Origin: Kitasatospora fiedleri
GTDB lineage: Bacteria > Actinomycetota > Actinomycetes > Streptomycetales > Streptomycetaceae
Assembly (NCBI RefSeq): GCF_948472415.1
Contig: NZ_OX419519.1
Location: 6,043,001 to 6,107,000 of the forward strand
DNA length: 64,000 nt
Direction: 5' to 3'
Below the pieces are notes generated by a model. It worked only from the letters and a program-made list of their open reading frames with translations. It made no database searches and had not been told where the DNA came from. Of this stretch, positions 42,299 through 49,842 are shown one piece after another. The translations under genes were made by a program, and so were the position numbers. Every line of letters begins with the position of its first letter. Position 1 is the stretch's first letter.

Positions 42299-43405
42299 AT
42301 GACCGACACCCCCGCCGCCCCGCCCGCGCCCGGCGCCGTCCCGCCCGCGCTAGCCGAGCACCGGCTGCACGCGAACGAGAACCCCTACCCGCCGCTGCCC
42401 GGCGTCCTGGAACGGGCCACCGCCGCCCTGCGGACCCTCAACCAGTACCCGGACCCGACCGCCGCCCGGCTGACCGCCGCCCTCGCCGCGCACCTGCGCG
42501 TCCCGCCCGCGCACCTGGTGATCGGCCCCGGCTCGGTCGGCGTGCTGTTCCAACTGGTCCGCTCCGCCGCCGGGCCCGGGGACGAAGTCCTGTACGCCTG
42601 GCGCTCGTTCGAGGCGTACCCGGAGGCGACCGCACTCGCCGGGGCCACCCCGGTCGCCGTCCCGCTGGCCGCGGGCGAGGTCCACGACCTCGCCGCGATG
42701 GCCGCCGCCGTCACCCCGCGCACCAGGGTCGTCCTGCTCTGCAACCCGAACAACCCGACCGGCACCGCCGTCCCGCCCGCCGACCTGGTGACGTTCCTCG
42801 ACGCCGTCCCCGCCGACACCCTGGTCGTGCTGGACGAGGCCTACCGCGAGTTCGCCCCCGACGGCACCCCCGACGGCGTCGACCTCCACCGCACCCGCCC
42901 GAACCTGGCCGTGCTCCGCACCTTCTCCAAGGCGTACGGCCTGGCCGGGCTCCGGGTCGGCTACGCCGTCGCCCACGAGGCCGTCGCCGCCGCGGCCCGG
43001 GCCGTGGCCCTCCCGTTCGGCGTCAGCCGGATCGCCCAGGACGCCGCCGTCGAATCCCTCGCCGCCGGCCCCCACCTGCGCCGGCGGGTCGACGCCCTGG
43101 TCGCCGAACGCGCCCGGGTCCAGGCCCGGCTGCGGGCCCAGGGCTGGCCGCCGGCCGACTCGCACGCCAACTTCGTCTGGCTCCGGCTGGACGACCGCAC
43201 CACCGCGTTCGCGGCGGCCTGCACCGCCGCCGGAGTCACCGTCAAAGCCTTCCCCGGCGAGGGCGTCCGCCTCACCATCGGCACCCCCGAGGCCAACGAC
43301 ACTGCCCTCGCCGTCACCGCCGCCTGGCGCGCCTCCGCCGGACAGGATTACCGGCAAGGGGAATTGACCGAACGTCAGACGAGGACGGAGACCGCGCACC
43401 CTTGA
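42299..43405 (+). CDS. HisC-like class I/II PLP aminotransferase
   Basis: This 368-residue enzyme has the histidinol-phosphate aminotransferase layout: RLHANENPYPPLPG near the N-terminus, CNPNNPTGTAV, VVLDEAYREFAP and RTFSKAYGLAGLRVGYA with PLP lysine 211. Housekeeping HisC sits in the his operon; here the gene is downstream of the exporter in a biosynthetic cluster and ends in a TTGA overlap with a DUF6308 gene. It would transfer an amino group on a pathway intermediate or an amino acid precursor. Confidence 0.9.
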   Translation: MTDTPAAPPAPGAVPPALAEHRLHANENPYPPLPGVLERATAALRTLNQYPDPTAARLTAALAAHLRVPPAHLVIGPGSVGVLFQLVRSAAGPGDEVLYAWRSFEAYPEATALAGATPVAVPLAAGEVHDLAAMAAAVTPRTRVVLLCNPNNPTGTAVPPADLVTFLDAVPADTLVVLDEAYREFAPDGTPDGVDLHRTRPNLAVLRTFSKAYGLAGLRVGYAVAHEAVAAAARAVALPFGVSRIAQDAAVESLAAGPHLRRRVDALVAERARVQARLRAQGWPPADSHANFVWLRLDDRTTAFAAACTAAGVTVKAFPGEGVRLTIGTPEANDTALAVTAAWRASAGQDYRQGELTERQTRTETAHP

Positions 43406-44109
43406 CCGCCCGGACCAACCGGACCGCCCGGACCAACCGGACCGGGCCGCAGTGCCCGCCGCTGGCCGCGCGGTTGCACGCCCTGCTCGCCCGGGACGGT
43501 GCCGTCGCCGACCTGCGCCGCTACTACGGGATCGGGCTGCCGCCCGGTGCCGCGCCGTACACCGGCGGCCGGTTCGAGCGGCTGGCCGGTGGCGGGGAGC
43601 GCCCGGGCAGCGCCGACCGGTTCACCGCGGACGACCTGATCGCCGTGCAGACCCTGTCGGTGATCGTGCCCGCCCGCGTCGCCCTGGACCTGCTGGAAGG
43701 CCCGCTGGGGGAGGACCTGCACGCCCTGCTGCGCGCCGTGCCGGTCGGTCTCGACCTGGCCGACGCCGACCCCGGGCACGTCGCCGACGACGCGCCCGCC
43801 GCCCGGGCCTGGCGGCGGCTGTACCGCGAGCCCGGCGTCGGCTGGGTCCTCGCCGGGAAGCTGCTGGCCCGCAAGCGCCCCCGGCTGCTGCCGGTCTACG
43901 ACCGGGTGGTGCGCTGCGCGCTGGACCGGCCCGACCGGTTCTGGTCGCCGCTGCACGCCGCCCTGCGCGCGGACGGCGGCGCGCTGGCGCACCGGCTGGC
44001 GGAACTGCACGCCGCCGCCGACCTGCCGACGGCGGTGAGCGCGCTGCGGGTGTGCGACGTCGTGGTTTGGACGGGCCACCGCGCCGACGGCCACCCCTGC
44101 CCCTACTGA
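43402..44109 (+). CDS. DUF6308 family protein
   Basis: The 235-residue protein probably starts at TTG 43402, which overlaps the aminotransferase stop. The first dozen residues repeat TARTNR twice because of an 18-base duplication at 43405-43440. The core has RYYGIGLPPGAAPYTGGRFERLAGGG, AVQTLSVIVPARVALDLLEGPLGEDLHALL and LARKRPRLLPVYDRVVRCALDRPDRFWSPLHAALR, matching the uncharacterised DUF6308 family, and ends in DVVVWTGHRADGHPCPY. It has no membrane segment. Its presence in the operon may be incidental. Confidence 0.8.
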   Translation: MTARTNRTARTNRTGPQCPPLAARLHALLARDGAVADLRRYYGIGLPPGAAPYTGGRFERLAGGGERPGSADRFTADDLIAVQTLSVIVPARVALDLLEGPLGEDLHALLRAVPVGLDLADADPGHVADDAPAARAWRRLYREPGVGWVLAGKLLARKRPRLLPVYDRVVRCALDRPDRFWSPLHAALRADGGALAHRLAELHAAADLPTAVSALRVCDVVVWTGHRADGHPCPY

Positions 44110-44201
44110 CCGCGCCGCACGCCGCATGCCTCCGACGCTTCCGGTCCGCCTCCGGTCCGCCCCCGGTCCGCCCCCGGCCCGGTCGCCGGGGCGCGCGGCG
44201 G

Positions 44202-45134
44202 TCAGCGCAGTTGCGCGGGGGACTCGGCGTCCCGGGCGAGCAGCCGGGGTGTGCCGCTGCCGTCGGCGGGGACGGTCCAGGTGTCGGCGCCGGTGCCGTG
44301 GTCGTGCGGGAGGCCGTAGGCCACGGTGGTGCCGTCGAGCCAGGCCGCCTGGTCGTCGACACTGCGGGTCTCGGCGAGGGGGGTCTCGGTGCCGTCGGCG
44401 AGGAGCAGGACGGTCAGCCGCCAGGTCTGGTCGGGGAGCATCTTCTTGTAGGCGATCCGGGTGCCGTCCGGGGACAGGGACGGGCACTCGACGTTGTCCT
44501 TGAGGACCTGGAGGTCGCGCCGGGCGAAGTCGCCGCGGACCAGCGAGCGGTGGCCGCCGGCGGACAGGGTGGCGTAGAAGGTGTTGTCGTCGGTGGTGAA
44601 GGTGACGCCCCAGACGTTGGCGTCGGCGGGCAGCGGGCGGCCCTCCTCGGTGAAGCTCTCCAGGGTGCCGACCAGGGTGCCGGTGCGGGTGTCGAGGATG
44701 CCGGAGCGGGTGGAGAAGCGCCCGCCGTTGTAGGAGTCGCCCGCGACGAAGACCGTCCAGGCGACCATCCGGCCCGAAGGCGAGACCCGGGCCCGGCTGG
44801 GGGTGCCGTTCAGCGGGATGCTGCGCAGCTGGTCCAGGTTCCGGTCCAGGACGGTGAGTTGGTAGGAGCCGGGACTCTCCCGCAGGCACACGCCGGTGCC
44901 CGACGCGGCGTACACCCGGGCGCAGTGCAGGTCGGTGCCGGAGCGGGTGCCGTCGGGGTGCTGGAGGGCGAGGGTGCCGCTGGTGGTGTCGCGCAGCAGC
45001 AGGCCGGGTCCGTCGAGGGTCACCGCGCGGCGGTCCCCGGCCGGGGCCGGGTGGGCGCGCAGCACGGTGTAGCCGACGGCGACGGCGGCGAGCAGCACGG
45101 TGGCGGCGAGGGCGGTCAGGACGCGCCACTTCAT
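44202..45134 (-). CDS. TolB/WD40-like beta-propeller protein with N-terminal anchor
   Basis: The 310-residue protein begins MKWRVLTALAATVLLAAVAVGYTVL, a single membrane anchor or signal. The remainder has beta-propeller-like repeats with SPSGRMVAWTVFVA, SPDGTRIAYKKML and LDGTTVAYGLP blades, the pattern of PD40/TolB proteins. ATG at 45134 overlaps the upstream MFS stop (ATGA). It is the last gene of the minus-strand phosphoesterase operon. A binding or lipoprotein-like accessory role at the membrane is likely; the partner is unknown. Confidence 0.8.
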   Translation of the reverse strand: MKWRVLTALAATVLLAAVAVGYTVLRAHPAPAGDRRAVTLDGPGLLLRDTTSGTLALQHPDGTRSGTDLHCARVYAASGTGVCLRESPGSYQLTVLDRNLDQLRSIPLNGTPSRARVSPSGRMVAWTVFVAGDSYNGGRFSTRSGILDTRTGTLVGTLESFTEEGRPLPADANVWGVTFTTDDNTFYATLSAGGHRSLVRGDFARRDLQVLKDNVECPSLSPDGTRIAYKKMLPDQTWRLTVLLLADGTETPLAETRSVDDQAAWLDGTTVAYGLPHDHGTGADTWTVPADGSGTPRLLARDAESPAQLR

Positions 45135-46357
45135 CGGGTGGTTCCTTTGAGCAGGGGAGCGGCGGCGGCCATGGCCGCGACGGCGGCCGCGGCGGCGGCC
45201 AGACAGGCGGTGGTGCTGCCCAGGTGTTGCCAGGCCAGGCCGAACAGCAGGGAGGAGACCAGGTAGGCCAGGGCCTGGCAGGTCTGGACGAGGGCCAGGC
45301 CGGTGGTGCGCAGCTCGGGGGCGGTGAGCGGACCGGCCAGCGCCATCAGGACGCCGTCGGTGGCGGCGTAGAAGGCGCCGTACAGCAGCAGGACGGCCCA
45401 GAGCGGGCCGCGCCCGGTGGCCAGCAGGAGGTAGACGGCGAGCAGCGCGCCGTAGCCGCCGAGGGCGACCGGGCGGCGGCCGATCCGGTCGGCGAGCCGG
45501 CCCAGCGGCGGGGCGAGCACCAGGTAGGCGCAGGCGGTGCCGACGGCCAGCAGCGGGAAGGTGGTCAGCGGCAGGTCGTCGCGGTGCTGGAGGAGCAGGT
45601 AGACGAAGCCGTCGCCGACGGTGGCCAGGCCGAGCAGCGCGGCGCCCGCGCAGACGGCCCGCAGCGGTCCGGCCTTCAGCAGGGCGAGGGCGGCGCGCGG
45701 GGAGACGGCGCCGGGCGGCAGCGGCTGCTCGCGGTCGCGGACGAACAGGGCGAGCAGCAGCACGCCGAGCAGGGCGAAGCACAGGCTGGTGACGAAGACG
45801 GCGTCCCAGGAGCGGCCCGCCCCGCCGGCCAGCGCGAGCACGCCGAGGGCCACGATCGGCCCGGCGAACGCGCCGAGGCTGTCGAGGGCGCGGTGCGCGC
45901 CGAAGGCCCGGCCGAGCTGCTCGCGGGGCGCGGAGAGGGTGATGAGCGCGTCGCGCGGGGCGGTGCGCAGGCCCTTGCCGGTGCGGTCGGCGGCCAGCAC
46001 GGCGCCGACCGCCGCGGGCGCGGCGGGGGTCAGCAGCAGCCCGACCTTGGCGAGCGCGGACAGGCCGTAGCCGACGGCGGCGACGAGCTTGCGCCGGCGG
46101 AGCCGGTCGGCGAGGTAGCCGCCGGCGAGGCGGGTGAGCGCGGTGGCGCCGGTGTAGAGGCCGTCGAAGGCGCCGTACTGGGCGACGCCGAGGTGCAGGC
46201 CGAGGACCAGGTAGGCGGGCAGGACGGCGGTGACCATCTCGGAGGAGACGTCGGTGACCAGGCTGACCAGGCCGAGCGCCAGGACGTTCCCGGTCAGCAC
46301 GCGGCGGGCCGGGGCCCCCTTGAGGGAGGCCCCGGGGCGGGTGTCGGTGAGGTACAT
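45131..46357 (-). CDS. MFS transporter
   Basis: The 408-residue protein has twelve predicted membrane segments and the family motifs GGYLADRLRRRKLVAAVGYGLSALAKVGLL, RTGKGLRTAPRDALI and PLGRLADRIGRRPVALGGYG in the second half. The first motif resembles transporters of the YqgE/DHA-like group. ATG 46357 overlaps the phosphoesterase stop (TGATG), and its own stop overlaps the next gene. Coupling to a secreted phosphoesterase suggests transport of the released alcohol or phosphate compound, but nothing in the sequence names the cargo. Confidence 0.88.
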   Translation of the reverse strand: MYLTDTRPGASLKGAPARRVLTGNVLALGLVSLVTDVSSEMVTAVLPAYLVLGLHLGVAQYGAFDGLYTGATALTRLAGGYLADRLRRRKLVAAVGYGLSALAKVGLLLTPAAPAAVGAVLAADRTGKGLRTAPRDALITLSAPREQLGRAFGAHRALDSLGAFAGPIVALGVLALAGGAGRSWDAVFVTSLCFALLGVLLLALFVRDREQPLPPGAVSPRAALALLKAGPLRAVCAGAALLGLATVGDGFVYLLLQHRDDLPLTTFPLLAVGTACAYLVLAPPLGRLADRIGRRPVALGGYGALLAVYLLLATGRGPLWAVLLLYGAFYAATDGVLMALAGPLTAPELRTTGLALVQTCQALAYLVSSLLFGLAWQHLGSTTACLAAAAAAVAAMAAAAPLLKGTTR

Positions 46358-47730
46358 CAGCTGAGCGTGAGGTCGTCGAACCAGGTGATGTTGGGGTCGC
46401 CGGGGTGGTTGTCGTCGTGGCTGACCAGCTGCACGGTGTACGAGTGGCCGGGGGTGAGCTTGTCGGTGACCTGCTGCCAGGAGCCGTTGGCGGTGCAGGT
46501 CTTGGGCAGCGGGGTGCTGGTGCTGCCGCTGGTGTTGTGCTTGACGACGACGGTCGCCCAGGCGTACGCCACGGTGTCCTTGCAGTCGCCCTTCCACCAG
46601 AGGGTGAGCTTGGTGACGCCGGGCGGCGCGGTGAAGGTCTGGGTGAGGACGGAGTCGCCGTCGGTGGGCGAGGTGGAGCCCACCGCGGCGGCGTAGGCGC
46701 CGGAGTGCGGGGCGGCGGCGATCGCGGTGGTGCCGGTGCGGGTCCAGCCGGTGAACGTGCCGTACTCGAAGCCGCCGTTGACCAGGCCCGGGACCGGGGT
46801 GGGCGAGGGGCTGGGCGAGGCCGGGCCGGTGGGGGAGGGTGTGGCGGTGGGCGGCGGCGAGGTGGTCCACACGTCGGTGATCGGGGTCGCGCCGGCGGCG
46901 GAGCCCAGCGGGGCGAGGCCGTAGGCGTCCTCCAGCGTCCGCAGCACGCTGTAGTGGTTGATCTGTTCGGCGTAGGCGCCGGGCCGGACCTTCTCGCCGA
47001 CCATGACGGTGGCGATCTGGTTGACCGAGCTGAAGTTGTCCTCGTCGAAGGTGGCGATCAGCAGGCTGTTGTGGGTCTTGGCCCACTGCGCGTAGCCGTC
47101 GAGGTTGTTCTTCAGCCAGGTGTCCCCGGTGCCGACGGCGCAGTCGTGCATGTCGTTGCACATGTCGGGGGTCACGAAGGAGACGGTGGGCAGCTTGCCG
47201 TAGTCGGTCGGGAAGGTGCTGAACGGGACGCTGTTGGCGCCGGGCACGTTGTCGAAGTCGACCCACGGCGCGTGCTTGCGCTGGTAGGTGCCGCTGGAGC
47301 AGCCGGTGTAGCCGGTCGAGGGGAGCGCCTCGGAGTAGCCCTTGAACGTGTACCCGGCGGAGAGCAGCTGGCTGCCTAGGTTGGCCGTCCCGGTGAAGTT
47401 CTTCGGGCAGGAGTCGTCGGTGACGCCCTGCTGGGAGCCGGAGAACAGGGCGAGGTAGTTCGGCTGGCTGGGGTGGGTGACCCCGTAGGACTGGGTGAAG
47501 CTCGCGCCCTGCGCGGCCAGGGAGTTGACGTACGGCGCGTTGGCGCTGCCGATGATCGTCGAGTAGTCCTTGTTCTCGAACAGCACGATCACGACGTGGT
47601 CCGGGCGGGGTACGGCCGCGGCGGCGGAGGCGGTCGTGGTGCCGGAGAACCCGGTGTCCACGGCCAGTACCGAGCCGACGAGAGCGAGCGCCCCCGCGAG
47701 GAGGGAGGCGATCACCGGCTTCCTGATCAT
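46357..47730 (-). CDS. Secreted phosphoesterase family protein with C-terminal lectin-like domain
   Basis: This 457-residue protein starts at ATG 47730. It has a signal peptide ending in TASAAAAVP, then a phosphoesterase domain with HVVIVLFENKDYSTIIGSANAPYVNSLAAQGASF and DMCNDMHDCAVGTGD and IATFDEDNF, as in the phosphatidylinositol-specific/acid phosphatase-like family. A Pro/Thr-Ser linker (TATPSPTGPASPSPSPTP) leads to a jelly-roll domain (about 320-457) beginning LVNGGFEYGTFTGW, like carbohydrate-binding modules. A possible PHO box lies upstream. It would hydrolyse phosphate esters outside the cell. Confidence 0.88.
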   Translation of the reverse strand: MIRKPVIASLLAGALALVGSVLAVDTGFSGTTTASAAAAVPRPDHVVIVLFENKDYSTIIGSANAPYVNSLAAQGASFTQSYGVTHPSQPNYLALFSGSQQGVTDDSCPKNFTGTANLGSQLLSAGYTFKGYSEALPSTGYTGCSSGTYQRKHAPWVDFDNVPGANSVPFSTFPTDYGKLPTVSFVTPDMCNDMHDCAVGTGDTWLKNNLDGYAQWAKTHNSLLIATFDEDNFSSVNQIATVMVGEKVRPGAYAEQINHYSVLRTLEDAYGLAPLGSAAGATPITDVWTTSPPPTATPSPTGPASPSPSPTPVPGLVNGGFEYGTFTGWTRTGTTAIAAAPHSGAYAAAVGSTSPTDGDSVLTQTFTAPPGVTKLTLWWKGDCKDTVAYAWATVVVKHNTSGSTSTPLPKTCTANGSWQQVTDKLTPGHSYTVQLVSHDDNHPGDPNITWFDDLTLS

Positions 47731-47830
47731 TGTGGTCGTCCTTCTTCGGGCGGACGCTCGCGGCGGAGCCGTCCGGGGAACAGGGAGGACCCGGCGGCCG
47801 GGGAGGGGACCGGCCGACGGCGGGCGATGC

Positions 47831-47887
47831 ATCATGGCAGGCGGCTGTCTGCACATGTCAATGCTGTTCACCGACTGTCCGCCAACT
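47831..47887 (-). promoter_or_regulatory. Candidate promoter with PHO box for the phosphoesterase operon
   Basis: Two tandem 11-base units, GTTCACCGACT (47866-47876) and GTCCGCCAACT (47877-47887), fit the streptomycete PHO-box pattern GTTCACC-N4 in direct repeat, the second with two changes. On the minus strand, immediately downstream, is TTGACA at 47861-47856 and CATGAT at 47836-47831, a -35/-10-like pair with a 19-base spacer. The site lies about 100 bases ahead of the phosphoesterase start, which fits PhoP activation under phosphate starvation. Confidence 0.5.
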
Positions 47888-47994
47888 CGTCGGACAACGG
47901 CCGGTTCCGAGCCATCGGGACCGCCACCGCCATCGTTCCCGCCGCCGGACGGCGGTCCACTGCGGGCCTGATCGTGGCCCGGCTGCCGACGGGG

Positions 47995-49377
47995 CTACGG
48001 GGCCTTGACGTCCGACTGCCGGCCGCTCTTCAGCAGGCAGTCCCGGAACTCGTACCAGGGCGCGGTGCCGGTCCAGCGCAGGAAGCCGGTGTCGCCGGTG
48101 CCGGCCGTCGCGTTGATGAAGCGGCAGCCGTCGTAGAGCAGCTTGCCCGCGGTGGTCGCGGTCGGCGCGACCACCTGGTGCGCGCCCATCAGGGCGCAGT
48201 CCTGGTAGCGGACCATCGGCCCGCGCGAGGGGTTGACGGTGTCGAAGCGGTACACGTGGGTGACGGCGGACGGGGCCCAGCTCTGGAAGGAGTTGGCGGT
48301 GTCGTCGCAGGAGACGAAGGTGATGGTGCCCTTGTACCAGGCGGAGTCGATCAACTTGTGTCCGGCGCCGCGCAGTTCGAACCGGATGCCCTGGACCAGC
48401 AGCCGCATGGCCGAGTCGGCCCGGGTGGCGGCCTGCGCGCCGAGCTGGAAGACCGTGCCGGTGGAGGCGGCGTCGGTGATGATGTACGAGCCGCCGATGA
48501 AGTTCATCGACCCGCCGCGCTCGTTGCGCACGAACACGCCGGACTTGAACTCGGCCTTGCAGTCCCGGAACCAGTAGTTCAGGAACTGGTCCTGCTGCGA
48601 GACGGCCGGGGTCATGCCGATCACCAGGAAGGCGTCGGCGTAGGACCCGCCGATCTGGCAGTGGTCCCAGCCCATCTCGCTGTTCAGGTTGGCGGTGGCG
48701 GGGCCGTCCAGGCCGATGCCGACCTTCCAGCTGCCGCGCCACTCGACGTCGGTGTACCAGGTGTCCTGCACGCCGTACGCGGCCGAGGACCGGGCGAGGT
48801 TGAACGTCGCGGTCGGGTCCAGGCTCTCGAAGGTCAGCCCGCTGATCCGGATGTTGCGGTACCGCTGGTCGTTGGTCCACAGCACGGTGTCCCGCGCGGC
48901 CGGCGCGTACGTGATCCGGGACAGCCGCTTGCCGTAGCCGACGATCGCGATGCCGTCCACGACCTTCTTGGCGACCTCGCCGCTGACGTTCGGCAGCAGC
49001 GAGTCCGGCTGGTTCAGCAGGTAGTTGCCCGGCGGGACGAGCAGCACCTTGGTCGGCGTCGGGCCGCCCACCGGGTTGACCTGCTCGGTGGCCAGCAGCT
49101 CGGCCGCCGCCGCCCGGAACGCCGCGTCGCTGGCCGTCCGTCCGGTCGGGTCGGCCCCCTTCGCCAGGACGTCCACCACGTACCCGTCCACCCCGGTCGC
49201 CGCGCCGGCCGCCGCGGCGCTGCCGCCGCCCAGCACCAGGCCCCCGGCCAGCGCCCCGGCCCCGGTGAACCCGGCCCCGGTGAACCCGGCCAGCACCGCC
49301 CGCCGCCCGGGCCGCCCCGCCGCCCCGTCGGCCCGCTCCCGGCCGTCGCCGCTCCCTCGCCCCGTGTTCCTGGACAC
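47995..49377 (-). CDS. Secreted beta-helix (pectate lyase/glycosyl hydrolase-like) protein, Tat signal
   Basis: The 460-residue protein starts at GTG 49377 after GAGGGGGAA. The signal is Tat-like (GRPGRRAVLAGFTGAGFTGAGALAGGLVLGGG). Next comes VDVLAKGADPTGRTASDAAFRAAAAELL, the opening of right-handed beta-helix proteins of pectate lyase or phage tailspike type, and then many short strand-turn repeats such as NIRISGLTFES, YTDVEWRGSWKVGIGL and FRDCKAEFKSGVFV. A catalytic motif cannot be named with confidence. The FTGAGFTGAG pair is a small in-frame repeat in the signal. It is divergent from the PP2C gene and probably acts on a polysaccharide. Confidence 0.8.
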   Translation of the reverse strand: MSRNTGRGSGDGRERADGAAGRPGRRAVLAGFTGAGFTGAGALAGGLVLGGGSAAAAGAATGVDGYVVDVLAKGADPTGRTASDAAFRAAAAELLATEQVNPVGGPTPTKVLLVPPGNYLLNQPDSLLPNVSGEVAKKVVDGIAIVGYGKRLSRITYAPAARDTVLWTNDQRYRNIRISGLTFESLDPTATFNLARSSAAYGVQDTWYTDVEWRGSWKVGIGLDGPATANLNSEMGWDHCQIGGSYADAFLVIGMTPAVSQQDQFLNYWFRDCKAEFKSGVFVRNERGGSMNFIGGSYIITDAASTGTVFQLGAQAATRADSAMRLLVQGIRFELRGAGHKLIDSAWYKGTITFVSCDDTANSFQSWAPSAVTHVYRFDTVNPSRGPMVRYQDCALMGAHQVVAPTATTAGKLLYDGCRFINATAGTGDTGFLRWTGTAPWYEFRDCLLKSGRQSDVKAP

Positions 49378-49842
49378 GCGTTCCCCCTCGTGATCGGTCG
49401 TCATCGTAGGGGTGTGATCATCTGTCATGTCCGGTCGGATGAAAAGGTTTTCCTGCGTGCTGACCCGAACTCCGGTGCGGTCGGCGGAGTTCGCCACGAA
49501 AAGTCGGCGCCGCCCGGGACCCGACCTGCTGCTGACCGCGCTCCGGTGTACGGGGCGTCCGCTGCCGTCGACGCCACCGGCGACCCGTCCGCCGCCCACC
49601 GGGCCGGCGCCCGCGTCGCCGCCGTCCGCACCGGCTCGCACCGCGACGTCGGCTCCGCCGCCACCGCCACCCGCGTCCTGGAGGGCGTCACCGCCCTCGG
49701 CCCGGACCGCGCGGTGCAACCCCGCCCCCGTCCCGGCGGCGGGCCGGACGGGTGGTGGGCGGCGGTCGCGGCGTGCCTCCGGCCGTCCGGCGGCGCATCC
49801 TGGCAGGAGGTACGCGCCCGAGCCCGGAAGGGGAGACGCCCC
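49378..49842. promoter_or_regulatory. Divergent intergenic region
   Basis: These 465 bases separate the beta-helix protein and PP2C genes. Frames are open but I see no supported gene. The first 100 bases are relatively A+T-rich, with GATCATCTGTCATG and GGATGAAAAGGTTTTCC, and are the likely site of divergent promoters. A GGAAGGGGAG ribosome site precedes the GTG of the PP2C gene. Confidence 0.5.

Noticed and set aside
49427..49842. Possible small gene ahead of the PP2C phosphatase
   Set aside because: Two frames are open but both give Pro/Arg/Ala-rich sequence with no ribosome site or recognised motif; the region reads better as divergent promoter DNA and the PP2C start at 49843 has a good ribosome site.
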